DNA from: Limnephilus marmoratus
Taxonomy: Eukaryota; Arthropoda; Insecta; Trichoptera; Limnephilidae
Direction: 5' to 3'
Length of the DNA stretch: 64,000 bases
Assembly (NCBI GenBank): GCA_917880885.1
Contig: OU862916.1
Span: 55,216,831 to 55,280,830, forward strand
In this document: one piece after another, positions 1 to 10,220 of the stretch
Layout: each line of letters opens with the position of its first letter
How positions within the stretch are numbered: position 1 is the stretch's first letter
The notes under the pieces: generated by a model
What the model saw: the letters and a program-made list of their open reading frames with translations, nothing else
Told to the model about the DNA's origin: nothing
Databases searched by the model: none
Made by a program: the position numbers and the translations under genes

Positions 1-156
1 AAATTTACGTAAAAAGGATCTTACGAAATATTAAAATTTATTAACTAACCGGTAACAGTAAGTTGTTGTAATCTTTTACAATCCTTTGAAAAGACTACTC
101 GCTATTGTATTCCAACACAACTACTAAAAAAGATCATCGTCGCAATTTTGTCACAA

Positions 157-450
157 TCTTATATATAAAAATCTCGTGTCACGGCGTTTGTGGTCGCACT
201 CCTCCGAAACGGCTTGACCGATTTTTATGAAATTTTTTATGTGTATTTGGTGGGTACGAGAATAGGTTTTAAAGTAAATTTCATACCGCTAGGTGATTAG
301 GCTGACCCCTTCCCATAAATTTATTATTATTTTTTGGCAATTTCGATCCCATCCCCACATACTTACAATACATTCGTTTTTTTATTTAACAACCAAAATA
401 TTTACTAGAAATAATTTATATGGCAGAACAACGTTTGTCGGGTCAGCTAG
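157..450 (+). mobile_element. Short Helitron-like non-autonomous element
   Basis: The element starts with TC directly after an A (156/157) and ends in CTAG (447-450) directly before a T. This is the A|TC...CTAG|T insertion signature of Helitrons. Its body has phrasing common to insect Helitron-like repeats (TCTTATATATAAAAATCTCG at the start, a TTGACCGATTTTTATGAAAT-like block near 215, and GTCGGGTCAGCTAG at the end). GCTGACCC at 301-308 is complementary to GGGTCAGC at 440-447. It is 294 bp long and has no coding capacity. The terminal hairpin is weak, so the family call rests on the ends. Confidence 0.6.
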
Positions 451-639
451 TAATCAATAAAAATAATTCAGAACAAATCTTAGATTGCGTAACCTCATGT
501 GAACAGGGTTCTAATGGAAATTCTTTTCAAAAATAAGCTTTTGAAGCCATAGCATTTCTTTTGGTCATTTCTATTCCGAAAATATATTTTTTAGAACCAT
601 CAACCTTTTCAAATAATCATTTATTTTCCAAAGTTCTGT
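451..639. other. Unassigned spacer
   Basis: This AT-rich sequence has no open frame or clear repeat. It may be the upstream part of dispersed repeat A, because a loosely similar region precedes the second copy at 21.9 kb, but the match is too weak to draw a boundary. Confidence 0.4.
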
Positions 640-1752
640 CATCACTTACACTCCATATTTTGTTTGTATCTGACAGTTAATCGTTGTTACGAGGCGCATT
701 ATAGCTTGACACTTTGGTTGGATATAGAGTTCTAACTTCGCCTTACCATGTTCTGAGGTTTCAAAGTTGACAAAGAGAAATTTCCGTAATCTATTTTTGG
801 TTTTGAGGTTCAATCTTTTTTATTTTAGTTTTTCAAGTTTGGCGTCGCGATACTGTGACTCCACTATACCTTTGGCGGTTAAGTGCTGCAGAGCAAAGCC
901 CTATGCAACCCCCGAAGGACCAGTCCCGAAACAACTTGATCGCTAAGTTACAGGGACGATTAAAATGCATACACTCGCAAAACCTGAAGGATAGTCAGTC
1001 GATGGTTCAGATCTGGGCTTTTGGAAAATAAGATAAGCCCGGATTGGAAAAAGGAAAATAGGACTCACCGTTGCAGATGAGGCCTCACTGTCTCCAGGTC
1101 GTGGTGTAAATTTCACAATGTTATATTTAAATTTGGATATCGTAATATTCTTATCGAAAGATGTTATGATTTATGCGCCCTGTTCGAATTGTTTATTTAC
1201 TCTGAGCTTCAAAGCGTACTGTCACCTCTCAAACAAAGTTGGATATTTTTTCTTGCAACAATTGCCTTTTTTCATGGTGACATTAATTTAGGATGGGAAT
1301 ATTAGGTAGGTGGGATAATTTGAGGATTTTGACATTTGCTATCCACCAAGTCTGCGAATGCATACCTAACCAATCCCGGTATATAATGCGCGAACATTAT
1401 TGTAATGGAAAATATTTAACTGCATTAGGGAAATGTAATCAGAACCTTATGCAATGAATTATTATGCCCTAGCTGGTTCATATGGTTCTATTTGCATATA
1501 TAGATATGTTCTAAAATGCTGAGTACACGTCCTATTTATATATTTTCCTTTAAAATATGTTCAATTAATATTTTACACAAGATTCAACCTCAAAATCGAA
1601 ATTGGTAAATAGATTATGAGAAATCGTTTTTGCAAACGTTGACACCTCATATTTCAGAACAAGGTCAACGTCCTTGAGGTGATTATTCACAAAAACGGCC
1701 CTACATAAATTAGCCAAATATTATTAAGGTAAAGTGAAGTTGAACCCTATCT
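640..1752. repeat. Dispersed repeat A, copy 1 (interrupted)
   Basis: Two blocks match a second copy at 21,950-22,447 in the same orientation. The first (about 645-800) shares ATTTTGTTTGTATC and CGCCTTACCATGTTCT. The second (about 1425-1680) shares GCAATGAATTATTA, CCTAGCTGGTT, ACGTCCTATTTA and AACCTCATATTT. In copy 2 the blocks lie about 100 bp apart. Here they are separated by about 620 bp, so this copy gained DNA near 810-1420 or copy 2 lost it. A second gain of about 65 bp lies near 1668-1732, before AAAGTGAAGTT resumes. No protein is encoded and the class is unknown. Confidence 0.6.
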
Positions 1753-1986
1753 AAACGGGGCGACGATTGGTCTACCATTCTGCGCCTACAACTTGCAGGA
1801 TACGCAATACACTCCACACCAATTTTGCTCCATTGAATCAATAGTATCTCAGCTTTTAAACACGAATCATCAATGCGTACTGTTAATCGTTGTTTTTTTC
1901 AACGACTTGTCAATAATGATTTACGTATGAGCTTCTGTGATAAGTTATAATAAATCATTGCTTCGCCTGCTGTCATCGCTGCCTAG
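1753..1986. other. Unassigned spacer
   Basis: No gene, RNA gene or repeat is recognised here. Confidence 0.4.
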
Positions 1987-1988
1987 TA

Positions 1989-3061
1989 GTGTTGCCATGT
2001 CCCAAAAATGAAAACTATGTTTCAGTCTTGAAAATATTTTGTTTTACCATGTTATGAAAGGATAAAAAACCAAGTAAAAAACAATGTTTTTCGTAAGCTT
2101 TTCATTGAGAATATAAATAGGAATAACGGTACCTAAGTAAAGAATATATAGTCTGTCAAATAAGAGTAGAAAATATAAAAAATGGAACTACATAAATTTG
2201 AATTTAACAGTAGGTAGAAAGGAAAAATCATTAATGGTGAGTTTAGTTACACTACTTTGAATACATTTAACTCGTTCAGATCTAAAATTAGTGACGTGAT
2301 CTAAAGCCCGGGCAACCCTAGGTACTTAATCAAATATTAAATAAATGTGAGCAATTTCTAAAGTGTGCTTTATATTTTATTACAATATCGTTATTCTTCA
2401 TTATGTTAACACAAAATTACAAACGCACAATAATAATATGCCTATATGCAATTCTAATTTTGCGATCAGTGGGTGGGGATCTATATTGCAATGAACAAAT
2501 ATTTTTTTCACTTTTATGCCTTTTTAATAAAATGTAGGTTACACAGCTTTAGATTACCACCATGGTTATATTTTTAGTATTGCCATTTGAACAACAGAGG
2601 CGCCCTCCTATGTTTTCTATTTTTATTGTATAATGCTTTAAAAAAACACCATACAAATATAACAACAAAAACATACATCACAGGAACCATAAATTAATGC
2701 ATTTGATGATACTATGTAACAACTTACAATGTGACCTTAGAACGGGAGACAATTCGGAATGAAATTAACTGTTCACCTCCCTCGAAAAGCTATTAAAAGT
2801 GATGAAAAAACATACATAAAAAAAATTGTTTAATAGGTTACGTTAGGTTAGGTTAAGATCTGTATTTTATTTTTTTCGAAGCCTTTTTTAGCAAATGACT
2901 TTTCAAAGAGGTGTTGAGTTGACTTCATTCTGAGTTGGCATGGAACCAAAAAATGTATCCCACTTTAGAGTACACTCTTTTGTTGATCTATAAAAACCAT
3001 GGAGGTAGAAATGGCACAAAAAACCGCGAAAACATGGTAAAAACCGTGCACATGGCAACAC
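1989..3061. mobile_element. TIR element of about 1.07 kb without transposase
   Basis: The ends are perfect 12-bp inverted repeats (GTGTTGCCATGT at 1989-2000, its complement at 3050-3061) with TA on both outer sides, which would fit a Tc1/mariner-type TA duplication. If the TA is counted as part of the repeat, the end reads TAGTGTTGCCATGT, which resembles hAT termini. However, the 8-bp flanks (CTGCCTAG and TCGCTTAA) do not match, so the superfamily is undecided. No open frame of useful size is present. A smaller MITE with a TTAGG-like centre is nested at about 2750-2945. Confidence 0.55.
2750..2945. mobile_element. MITE family F copy with TTAGG centre (nested)
   Basis: The right arm reads (reverse complement) GCCAACTCAGAATGAAGTCA, then ACTCAACACCTCTTTGAAAA. 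This closely matches the arm of the element at 59,498-59,678 (GCCAACTCAGAATGAAACCA). The left arm near 2755-2810 is more diverged (GGAATGAAATTAACTG, ATTAAAAGTGATGAAAAAA). The centre carries GTTAGGTTAGGTTAAG. It sits inside the larger TIR element. Confidence 0.5.
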
Positions 3062-3063
3062 TA

Positions 3064-3594
3064 TCGCTTAATGCTTAGTGGTCAGTTGACTAATTTACTA
3101 CCGGTACTAATCCTAACATCCAACCCAACCTACGAATGAACTCGCTACTTTAGCGAGAAGAAGAGTGATGCGGGTAGGTATTCGTATTGGCCGCCGAGGT
3201 ACCGTTTGTTTCCGTTCAGCTGCGAGATGATCAGAAAACAGTTAATTTTATTCCGTTCCGAATATAATGCCGATTTAGTCTTTGAACTGTACAATCATTT
3301 AACTGTTCACTGATCACGATCGCTAATAAATAACTGAATCTGCGATGCACGGGTCAGAGATTTTGACAATATCATTGCGATTAACCTGAAATAATCGAGT
3401 TTTAAGTGAATTTCAATAAATGTAGCCCATGGCTGTGAAGAGATCGATATCAGATCATAACATTGTCGGGATATATTTGTATCCAAAATAAAAATAAAGA
3501 CGGCCACATCGAATTTTTTCTGTGCAGGTATTTTGTGATGTAAGACAATGGAGAAGATAAAGATAAAAAGAGGCTCAACAGTTTTGATGGCAAA
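3064..3594. other. Unassigned AT-rich sequence
   Basis: Only short open frames consistent with chance are present. No repeat match was noticed within the window. Confidence 0.4.
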
Positions 3595-3735
3595 GAAGAA
3601 GTTCTATTGTAATATTTAATCAACGAAGACAATATTATAAGACGGAGCAAGCCGAGGTCGAGAGAGTCCGGCTGGAAAGGTCAAGAGGACACCTGCAACC
3701 AGCCTCTCCCGATCCAGCCCGCCTCCTAATAGGTG
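3595..3735 (-). repeat. Fragments of SINE D tail and retroposon B
   Basis: 3595-3650 contains TTGTAATATTTAATCAACGAA and GACAATATTATAA, matching the SINE D tail at 8508-8585 and 8872-8955. 3650-3735 matches the minus-orientation middle of retroposon B, for example ACCAGCCTCTCCCGATCC against ACCAGTCTCTCCCGATCC at 34.37 kb. Both are short, degraded remnants. Confidence 0.5.
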
Positions 3736-5607
3736 GAAAACTTGTTGGCAATAGAGATTCTGCAAAGTTCTTCAATATACTGACGTTATTCGATATTGTT
3801 ATTTAAAATCGCAAATAAACTTACCTAATTGAAGTTGTGATCTTCTTGATAAAAAATATTAAACTCTTCATTAAATTCTGGTAAAGACCTAATTAATTAG
3901 ACGATCGATGTGCTTAGTGCAATATGTCAACGTGCTTAGGTCATTAACAATGTGCATTAAAGTGCGACTGAGGGAACTTCAATAGATCAGTCAATACTTT
4001 CACCCCCGTTACTTTGTAAACGTCTGCAGAAACATAACAGGTATATGATACAATGCAATGATAAGTAAAATAAATCTCGTTCCGCGATACAATTGAATCC
4101 CAAAAGCTTTACACATAGAGCAATTGAATGAACGATTGTTAATCGCACAATGTTTTAACCTCCGCGTCAATGGCGTCTGTCTATGACGTCTATGTGCTCA
4201 ATCAAAATACACGTAACTCCCCCGTTAATAGTAAATGACCCTCTCCGGTCCACTGAAGATTTAAGTACCATTAAACTTGGTAAAACTTTAAATATTTAAA
4301 TTAATATTGATTAATAATTTTTGGTAGTCTGTATTTTTCATTTTTACCAGCGACAGTCAAAAGCAAGATAATAAATTAAATTAATTCTACGTGCCTACTT
4401 ACAATAGCATCAAGCGATGAAAAAAATATCTGTCTGATCGATACTGATTTGCAATAAAACTGTGCAGATACAAGGAATTATAAATTTAGACAAAAAATAT
4501 CGTGAACTGTAAAATTATGGTTAAAACCGAAACCTCCAGAAGAAAAAATCTCTTACGACACACATCCTTAATAATTATTTAGGATGTGTGTCGTTCCGTG
4601 TGTAGATCGCAGAAAATTAACGTCAAAAGGCTAAACAAATACCGTAAAAAATTACAACTTGGAAAAGTATCAAAAAAGTTCACCATGCGAAACATATAAG
4701 ATATATTTAAAAATTGTTACCTCCTTACCGGAATTTTAAAGAATTAGTTGATGATGGGTTGGTACCCAACCCAAAGTATAAATAAACGGTAGAAAGAATT
4801 CGAATTGATTGGTCTCATAGTCATAATTTTTTTCAAAACGGAGGGTAATAAGTTCGAATTTATGGGTCAATTTTTACCTTTCCTCTAGACAAAAAGAATC
4901 ATAAGGTATTTCCACGTATGATTATAAGAGTTTTTAACAGGAGTAGGTACCTAACATGCCTTATTTGTGTCTTAGCGGTATTTAACTTCATTATGCAGAA
5001 CAAATGCGTTATCTTTTGGCATGACAACTAACTACTATATGAAACCAGTTTTTGAAGTAATTGGACGTATGTATCCTGATTAACGCCTCGACTAGATAAA
5101 ATAATGTTGGGATTTTATCAACTTCCCACCGTAATATCAACCCGCGGCGCCATTACCACTGCGTAGGAATATTGCAGGCAGCAGCAGGTACTGGAATTTA
5201 CTATCATATACTTAACACACGCATTATCGTAGGTGTTTTGTGTATAGCTGTTTACCTTGTTTTATGTTATCTGCCTAACATTCTTCCGTAATTTATTTTT
5301 ATTTTGGGAATATTAATATAAAATCTTATAATTAATCCAATTATAATTTTAACTTTACAAATGTTCCACTGCTGATGGCGTTGATTGTAAATGAAATACC
5401 TAACTAAATATTGACAACGAAAATGAATTTTTCACTCACAAAATATGTTGAAGGTGAGGTGGGGAAGGTAAAAGGGAATATAGGATTAGGATAAAGGAAC
5501 GAAGGACGTGAGTGAGTGTGAAGTTAAAATGAGGGATCGATGCGATGCGACTGTGCAATGTGCACATATATTCTTCTTCCTCACACATGTAAACAATATA
5601 TACACCT
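3736..5607. other. Unassigned AT-rich sequence with one perfect hairpin
   Basis: A perfect 14-bp inverted repeat with a 12-nt spacer (ACGACACACATCCT at 4555-4568, complement at 4581-4594) lies in this stretch. GGGTTGG and CCAACCC also face each other near 4755-4772. No gene is recognised. Confidence 0.45.
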
Positions 5608-5963
5608 CTATCTGAGTATAAGAAATAGGTTACTAACACTATCACATTCCCTCATCAAAAAGTCCCCAAGCGCCTTCCTGAAACTGTCGTGTTTGGCTAT
5701 TGACTTTATTTCTATTGCTAAATTATTGAAGATTTTAGGAGCAAGAAAGTTAAATTGTGACTGTGCCATTGAGGTTCTTGTTGCTGGAATAATATAATTA
5801 GATTGGTTGGAATATCTTGTATTGTAAGTTGATTGTAGACAAGCAGTTCTGTTTAGGATTGGTCTAGCAAAGAGAATGATGAAAATTATGTTTCGATTTG
5901 GATTATGGACTAGGGAATGTTGGGCAATGAAGAAGATCAGGAGTTCAATTAAGTTTCTTTGAG
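5608..5963 (-). pseudogene. Non-LTR retrotransposon RT C-terminus (Jockey/CR1-like), fragment
   Basis: Reading the minus strand from about 5963 to the stop at 5608-5610 gives an uninterrupted frame containing LHNPNR-like text (SLVHNPNRNI), then STYNTRYSNQSNYIIPATRT, SMAQSQFNFLAPKIFNNLAI and HDSFRKALGDFLM. This is the conserved tail after the RT domain of many insect Jockey/CR1-like ORF2 proteins (an NTR-x-RT block, a FNFLAPKIFNNL-type block, then a short SFRKAL helix). There is no start codon and no RT core, so it is a 5'-truncated copy. It lies head-to-head with a similar plus-strand fragment 30 bp away. The function is inferred from the family pattern, not from a search. Confidence 0.65.
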
Positions 5964-5984
5964 ATTTTAAATAACAATATCAAA

Positions 5985-6216
5985 TAATTTAGCGTATTCC
6001 AGAATACTGCGACACTCACGGAGAAATCCAATTGTAACTTTCACAACCAAAACATCTCTCGCCCAAAGACACTTCTCTTTCTTAGGTCCAAACCTATACA
6101 ACTTCATGCCTGATGCTTGGAAAAAGGAAAGCATAGGTGTTCTTCGTAAATTGACCACTACATGGTTTCAACAATTAGGGAGAAAGGAGAGTGAACTTTT
6201 ACTACACAAAAAATGA
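5985..6216 (+). pseudogene. Non-LTR retrotransposon RT C-terminus, fragment, opposite orientation
   Basis: The plus-strand frame ends at TGA 6214-6216 and reads RRNPIVTFTTKTSLAQRHFS, FLGPNLYNFMPDAWKKES, then VLRKLTTTWFQQLGRKE. The SLAQRHFSFLGPNLYN block is equivalent to SMAQSQFNFLAPKIFN in the neighbouring minus-strand fragment, so both are tails of related but different retroelements. The 3' UTR probably continues to about 6772 and ends in an A-rich AATAAA-containing tail. It is 5'-truncated with no start codon. Confidence 0.65.
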
Positions 6217-6775
6217 AATCAAACACAAACTAAAAACAACAACAAAAATTCCAACAAAAATTCTCAAAAGATACCATTATTTTCTAACCTATATTATTAT
6301 GTGTATGTATGTACCTCCCTATTACTTGTAAAATTAGAAAGCTAACCAAGCAGCTGTTAATCTTATGTTTTAATTGACTATTTTTTTTTTTTCTTTATAT
6401 CTCTTCTCTTTTTTATTAATATTTATACATTTATACGTGGGCTTATCAATAAGCAATGTAAACACCGGTTATAAGTATATATATATACCTATTATTTTAA
6501 TAACTATGCTAAACAAATAACAGTTACTAGGTTTTAAACTTTTTTTTTATTATATTTTATATTATTTCTGTTCTTTTTATTTTCTCTTTTTATTTGATCA
6601 ATTTTCTTTCTTTTTTGTACAAATCATGTTCCATTAGTTTATACCCATATTAATTTGACTGTCCTAAAACGGGAATACTCCTAGTTGGGCAGTCAAAAAA
6701 AATTAATGAATTATGTATATACATGTATAATCTTGTACTAAATAAACAAATAAAATAAAATAAATAAAATATTAT
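6217..6775 (+). repeat. 3' UTR and A-rich tail of non-LTR element
   Basis: This follows the stop of the RT tail above. It is T-rich, then carries a hairpin (TGACTGTCC at 6657-6665 pairing with GGGCAGTCA at 6687-6695) whose right arm is preceded by ACTCCTAG (6677-6684). It ends in repeated AAATAAAATAAAAT near 6740-6770. The element at 56.5 kb has an equivalent hairpin with the same ACTCCTAG, which suggests a shared 3' signal. Confidence 0.5.
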
Positions 6776-6994
6776 GAGAAATGGAGTGTTCTATGCCAAC
6801 GAAACCTGGACGCTGCTGCGCGGCCTTTTTCATACAAATTTTGGATTTTAGGCCAAAATACCCAAACAAGCTTAAGTTTTTTTAAATCAAAAGGTGTAGC
6901 AAATATCTAGTACAGGTACAGATAGGTGCTACTTTATTTGCATTTCGAATTATTTTTATTTTTACGATTATAGAGGCAAATTTGGCAATTATTT
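6776..6994. other. Unassigned spacer
   Basis: No feature is recognised. Confidence 0.35.
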
Positions 6995-7480
6995 GTGAGT
7001 TAAAAGGGAATAACCAGACAAAACCGGAAATATGACATTTTTAAATCAAATTTCGGAATTTTCGCTACTTTCAGAATTTTTATTTTAGTTCAAATAAAAA
7101 AAAAAGATCCGCGCCCTTGTTTTCTGACGAAAATACTTCAGTTTGTCTATTTATTTACGGTCTTAAAAAACAAATTTATTTAAGTTTTTTTTTACTTTCT
7201 TATTTTACTAAGACGTAATTGAAAAATTATAAATACTTATGATTAAAAAAATTATTATAAAAACTACATCATTTTAATAGTTTTATCATCACGCCTTTCA
7301 GCATTTTTGAATGTAGGTATAAATTAAAACATATTTTAATGAAATAAAATCGATAATGAGTTATTATTTTAAAAACCTGGTATGGAGAATAAGTAATCTT
7401 TCTCATTGGAACCGCCGTGTACTACCGTAAGAACATCTTTCGGCGAAATTTGAATTCTCGGCCGCTGGCTGGTTAATGAG
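6995..7480. repeat. Dispersed repeat G, copy 1
   Basis: It matches 49,060-49,745 in the same orientation. Shared blocks include CATTTTTAAATCAAATT, ACGAAAATACTTCAGTTTGT, AAATACTTATGAT and, at the 3' end, CGAAATTTGAATTC followed by CGGCCGCTG. No protein is encoded. The GC-rich end (near 7410-7470) against an AT-rich body suggests a retroposon-like unit, but no A tail is visible. Confidence 0.6.
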
Positions 7481-7484
7481 CCTT

Positions 7485-7600
7485 AATGACCGGCCATTGG
7501 TTGAGTTGCATCACGTTTGAGTCCCACCCAGGTGTTGCGTGTTCAATCCCTCGGCTGGCTAAGTCCTCCATCACAGGTAAAATTTTCCGGTAGTAGTATC
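7485..7600 (+). repeat. tRNA-derived SINE C, copy 1
   Basis: A tRNA-like B box (GTTCAATCCC, 7541-7550) is preceded by a GGTTGAGTTGCATCACG segment that fits a degenerate A box. The stretch CTCGGCTGGCTAAGTCCTCC is shared with the minus-strand copy at 20,262-20,350, and a diverged copy lies at 21,637-21,715. It is too diverged to be a functional tRNA. Confidence 0.55.
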
Positions 7601-8394
7601 AAACGTCGTCCGATTTTATTTGTAACCCGGGAATGTTTGTCTTTTTTTCAAAAAAATGAAATAAAAAAATGTAAATCATTTAAAAAGTTTGTAATTTGAT
7701 GGGATTAAATTACAAACGACCGATTTTCACAAATTTACAATTTTCAAAAATTGTGTTTTTATTATTTTTAGTTCTTTATATTGGGGTAGTTACATTCATT
7801 CCCAGTCCATAGGTTTCAAAGGCTTGGAAATAAATTATATTTTCATTTATTCCATACTATCTGAAGTCCCGGGCGTTTCCCGGGATTTTAGAAATCAGTT
7901 CTAGAAGTAATTTTCCCCTTAGTTTGAACAGCAAGTGTGCAAAATTTCATCAAGACGTACCAAAATTTTGCTTTATCTTTAAAGAGTGGAAAGTAGACGG
8001 GGAAGTTTTACAAAATCTCATGTTAATAGTTAATAGTGACCTTTCTCTTGTTTCGAAGGACCAGTTTATAAATTTTCATTAATCTCGAAATAAAACTGTA
8101 GATTTGTATAAAAGTCCAATCCACGCCGCCCACCACACTCGTTTTTTTTAAATACATAAGTAGATTAAATATTAAATTACAAAATTCGAATATTTTCTTT
8201 CGCTAAAATAATGATTGTTAAATTTACTTACTATTTTAAAACTTATTATTATTTATAAAATAGTATTTTTTTACATTTATTGAATTATTTTTTACGTTGA
8301 TTTTATGATTGCTACCTTATTTTTATATTCTATTATATGCCGCAGTTCCAAAATGAATAAATTGAATTGCAATCCCATTCACGTAGCTGGAAAC
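7601..8394. other. Unassigned; short Helitron-like remnant near 7867-8030
   Basis: CCCGGGCGTTTCCCGGG (7868-7884), followed by a CAAAATTTCATCAAGACGTACC block, resembles internal text of insect Helitron-like and related repeats. No ends are visible. The rest is unassigned. Confidence 0.35.
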
Positions 8395-8507
8395 AAAACG
8401 ACTAAAATTTTTTATTATTATTATGTACATTTTAATACGCCAATGTAATTATGACCTGCTTCTTGTAAAAGCATGAAGGCCGTAAATAAATAAATAAATA
8501 TTTATTT
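8395..8507 (+). repeat. Probable non-LTR 3' tail
   Basis: GCATGAAGGCCGTAAATAAATAAATAAAT resembles the 3' ends of insect Jockey/CR1-like elements (a short GC motif followed by AAAT repeats). A similar end occurs at 17,160-17,205. No coding part is attached. Confidence 0.45.
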
Positions 8508-8690
8508 TTAACTTAATGAAGAAACCTCAAATTGTAATATTTAATTAAATGAAGACAATAGTAGCGAAACTCAATCGAGAATCTGAAAATACAAAATCAG
8601 AAAAATACATGGTCACATCTGAGACTCGAACCCGGAGTGACTACCTTGCCGGAGCACAACTCTACCCTGAGCTAATCAGATTCGGTCATA
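8508..8690 (-). repeat. tRNA-derived SINE D, copy 1
   Basis: On the minus strand a tRNA-like head has an A box (TTAGCTCAGGGTAGAG, 8660-8675) and a B box (GGGTTCGAGTCTC, 8621-8633), then a TTTTTCTGATTTTG body and a tail containing TATTACAATTTGAGG. The same head-body-tail plan is seen at 21.1, 21.4 and 61.9 kb. The T arm is not symmetric enough for a working tRNA. Confidence 0.6.
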
Positions 8691-9194
8691 TTTAACTGCA
8701 TTTTCTTAACGCATATTTTTATTGACTGCTATTTTTATGTATGATTGCAAGATTCAAACCCGAACTAAATGCTATCTAGATAGCGTCTTGGATAAATTTT
8801 TATCAATTTTTATTTTTAATATGCTACATCTATTGACTTTTCTGCAAGTCTGGGATGAATATTTATTTTTATTTTTAACTTAATGAGTAAAACCACAATT
8901 TGTAATATATAATTAAATGAAGACAATATTAGCGAAACCCGTTTGAAAGTCTAAAAAAAAATTGGCCTGTACCTAAAATTAATAATAACCGTTAATTCAA
9001 GAAGTTTTGCAAATCCTGAAATATTGATTTTTACAGCAATTCATGGTTCATCGAAAGTTATGAAAATAATCCTGAAAGAAAATCACCGATTAATATGTCA
9101 TAAAATAGCGGTTGTCACCAAGAACATGCATGTTTTTGGTGTTTAAAAGTATGTTAATTAGAGTGTTTATCTAACTCCTTTCTGATAGTCGAAT
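8691..9194 (-). repeat. Second SINE D tail (8872-8955) in otherwise unassigned DNA
   Basis: 8872-8955 repeats, in the same orientation, the tail at 8508-8585 (TTTAACTTAATGA, TAATATATAATTAAATGAAG, ACAATATTAGCGAAACC). GATAGCGTCTTGGATAAAT (8778-8796) resembles GATAGCGTCTCGGATAAAT at 21.35 kb, another repeat junction. The rest is unassigned. Confidence 0.45.
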
Positions 9195-9606
9195 ATGGAG
9201 GCGGTGTTAATTGGCATTGTTCCTGCGATGTGCAGTGTGCAGAGACAGAGGGTCCACCGCCACCGCCGCGGCTCGGTGCAAGGCGCTCGAGCTGTTGCAA
9301 GGCGCGGGCAGGGTCCACCGGCCACCACTCCTCCGTTGCTGGCGCCTTTCGCCTCTCGCCGCTCAGTCATTCTCCGCTGTCCGGGAGGGAAGCAGCTAGC
9401 ACGCTGAGGAACGGCCACTCACTCCCGCGGCCCGCGCTAGATGGTGCCATTGTCTAGAGTTTAGAGGGAAATGCTAGCGGTGAAGCGGTCATAAACCTTT
9501 GGGCACGTACCTGGCTCTATCGCGCATAGTGAACACCGCCGCAGCTGTTCGGTTTCGCGTTACGGCCGGTTCCTCGCCTTGGAAAGTAACTGTTCATTTT
9601 TTCGTT
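9195..9606 (+). promoter_or_regulatory. CpG-rich island, candidate host promoter
   Basis: About 400 bp of clearly higher GC and CpG density than the surroundings (for example CCGCCACCGCCGCGGCTCGG and CTCCCGCGGCCCGCGC) lies directly upstream of a long 5'-UTR-like exon. An arthropod initiator-like TCAGTC is at 9606-9611, inside GTTCAGTCATA. No matching repeat copy exists elsewhere in the window. Short open frames across the island overlap on both strands in several registers and are best explained by GC content. The start site is inferred; orientation is taken from the downstream donor. Confidence 0.5.
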
Positions 9607-9607
9607 C

Positions 9608-10220
9608 AGTCATAACATTTTGGCGCAGAAGAACTGATGTGGTGCTATTACGAAACCTTGTGACGGTGAAATAAAATTGATAACGAATCCGAATTCTTGG
9701 AAAAGAAACGAAGCTTTTCGAAAATACTGTGAACTTTTGTTAACGAACCTTTAGTGAGCGATTTTGCCGAATTTACGGTACGCAAAGAGTGGTATCAACA
9801 CCACCAGTGATAGTATAAACCGTTACATTTTTACGTCTGCTGACACATTTGGCGCAAGTAAATAAACTGTTCGACAATGTTAAGTGTACCGAATATTGGT
9901 TAATGTGATTTCTATTGGAAAACCCTTTATGGACGTTAAATCCCTTTCGTGAGTTTAATGTAACTTTATGTGACACGAATGGTGTGTGATTGATTTCCAA
10001 TCGTGATCGGAAAGAAGAGAAATCTTTAATGTGACATACAAACATAATAGAAAAGTACTCGAACCGCACATTAATCGCATTTGTGCGTTTAGCAAACTGT
10101 GAAATTGTGCGACTTGTTATATTAAAACAGTTTGTTGACAGTGAAGTGTGGTGAGCTAATTGTGAAAAGTGGTCGATCTTTTTTCATTGGATTTACAAGT
10201 TGGAAACATACTGGATTCTG
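9608..10220 (+). other. Candidate 5' UTR exon of a host gene
   Basis: From the initiator-like site to 10220 the sequence is unique in the window, rich in GTGAA-type words, and has no sustained frame from an ATG. It ends in TTCTG|GTAAGA, a good match to a U1-type 5' splice site (GT at 10221-10222). About 600 nt of non-coding first exon followed by a very large intron is common for insect developmental regulators and channels. No coding exon could be tied to it within the window, so the gene cannot be named. Confidence 0.4.

Noticed and set aside
1989..3061. Assignment of this element to hAT
   Set aside because: The ends resemble hAT when TA is included, but the flanking 8-mers do not match; TA duplication is equally possible, so the superfamily was left open.
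8607..8690. Possible tRNA gene on the minus strand
   Set aside because: Good A and B boxes, but T and acceptor stems are imperfect and a SINE D tail follows.
9167..9457. Four overlapping open frames of 62-83 codons on both strands
   Set aside because: They coincide with the CpG-rich island, where stop codons are rare by composition; the frames overlap in several registers and none resembles a known protein.
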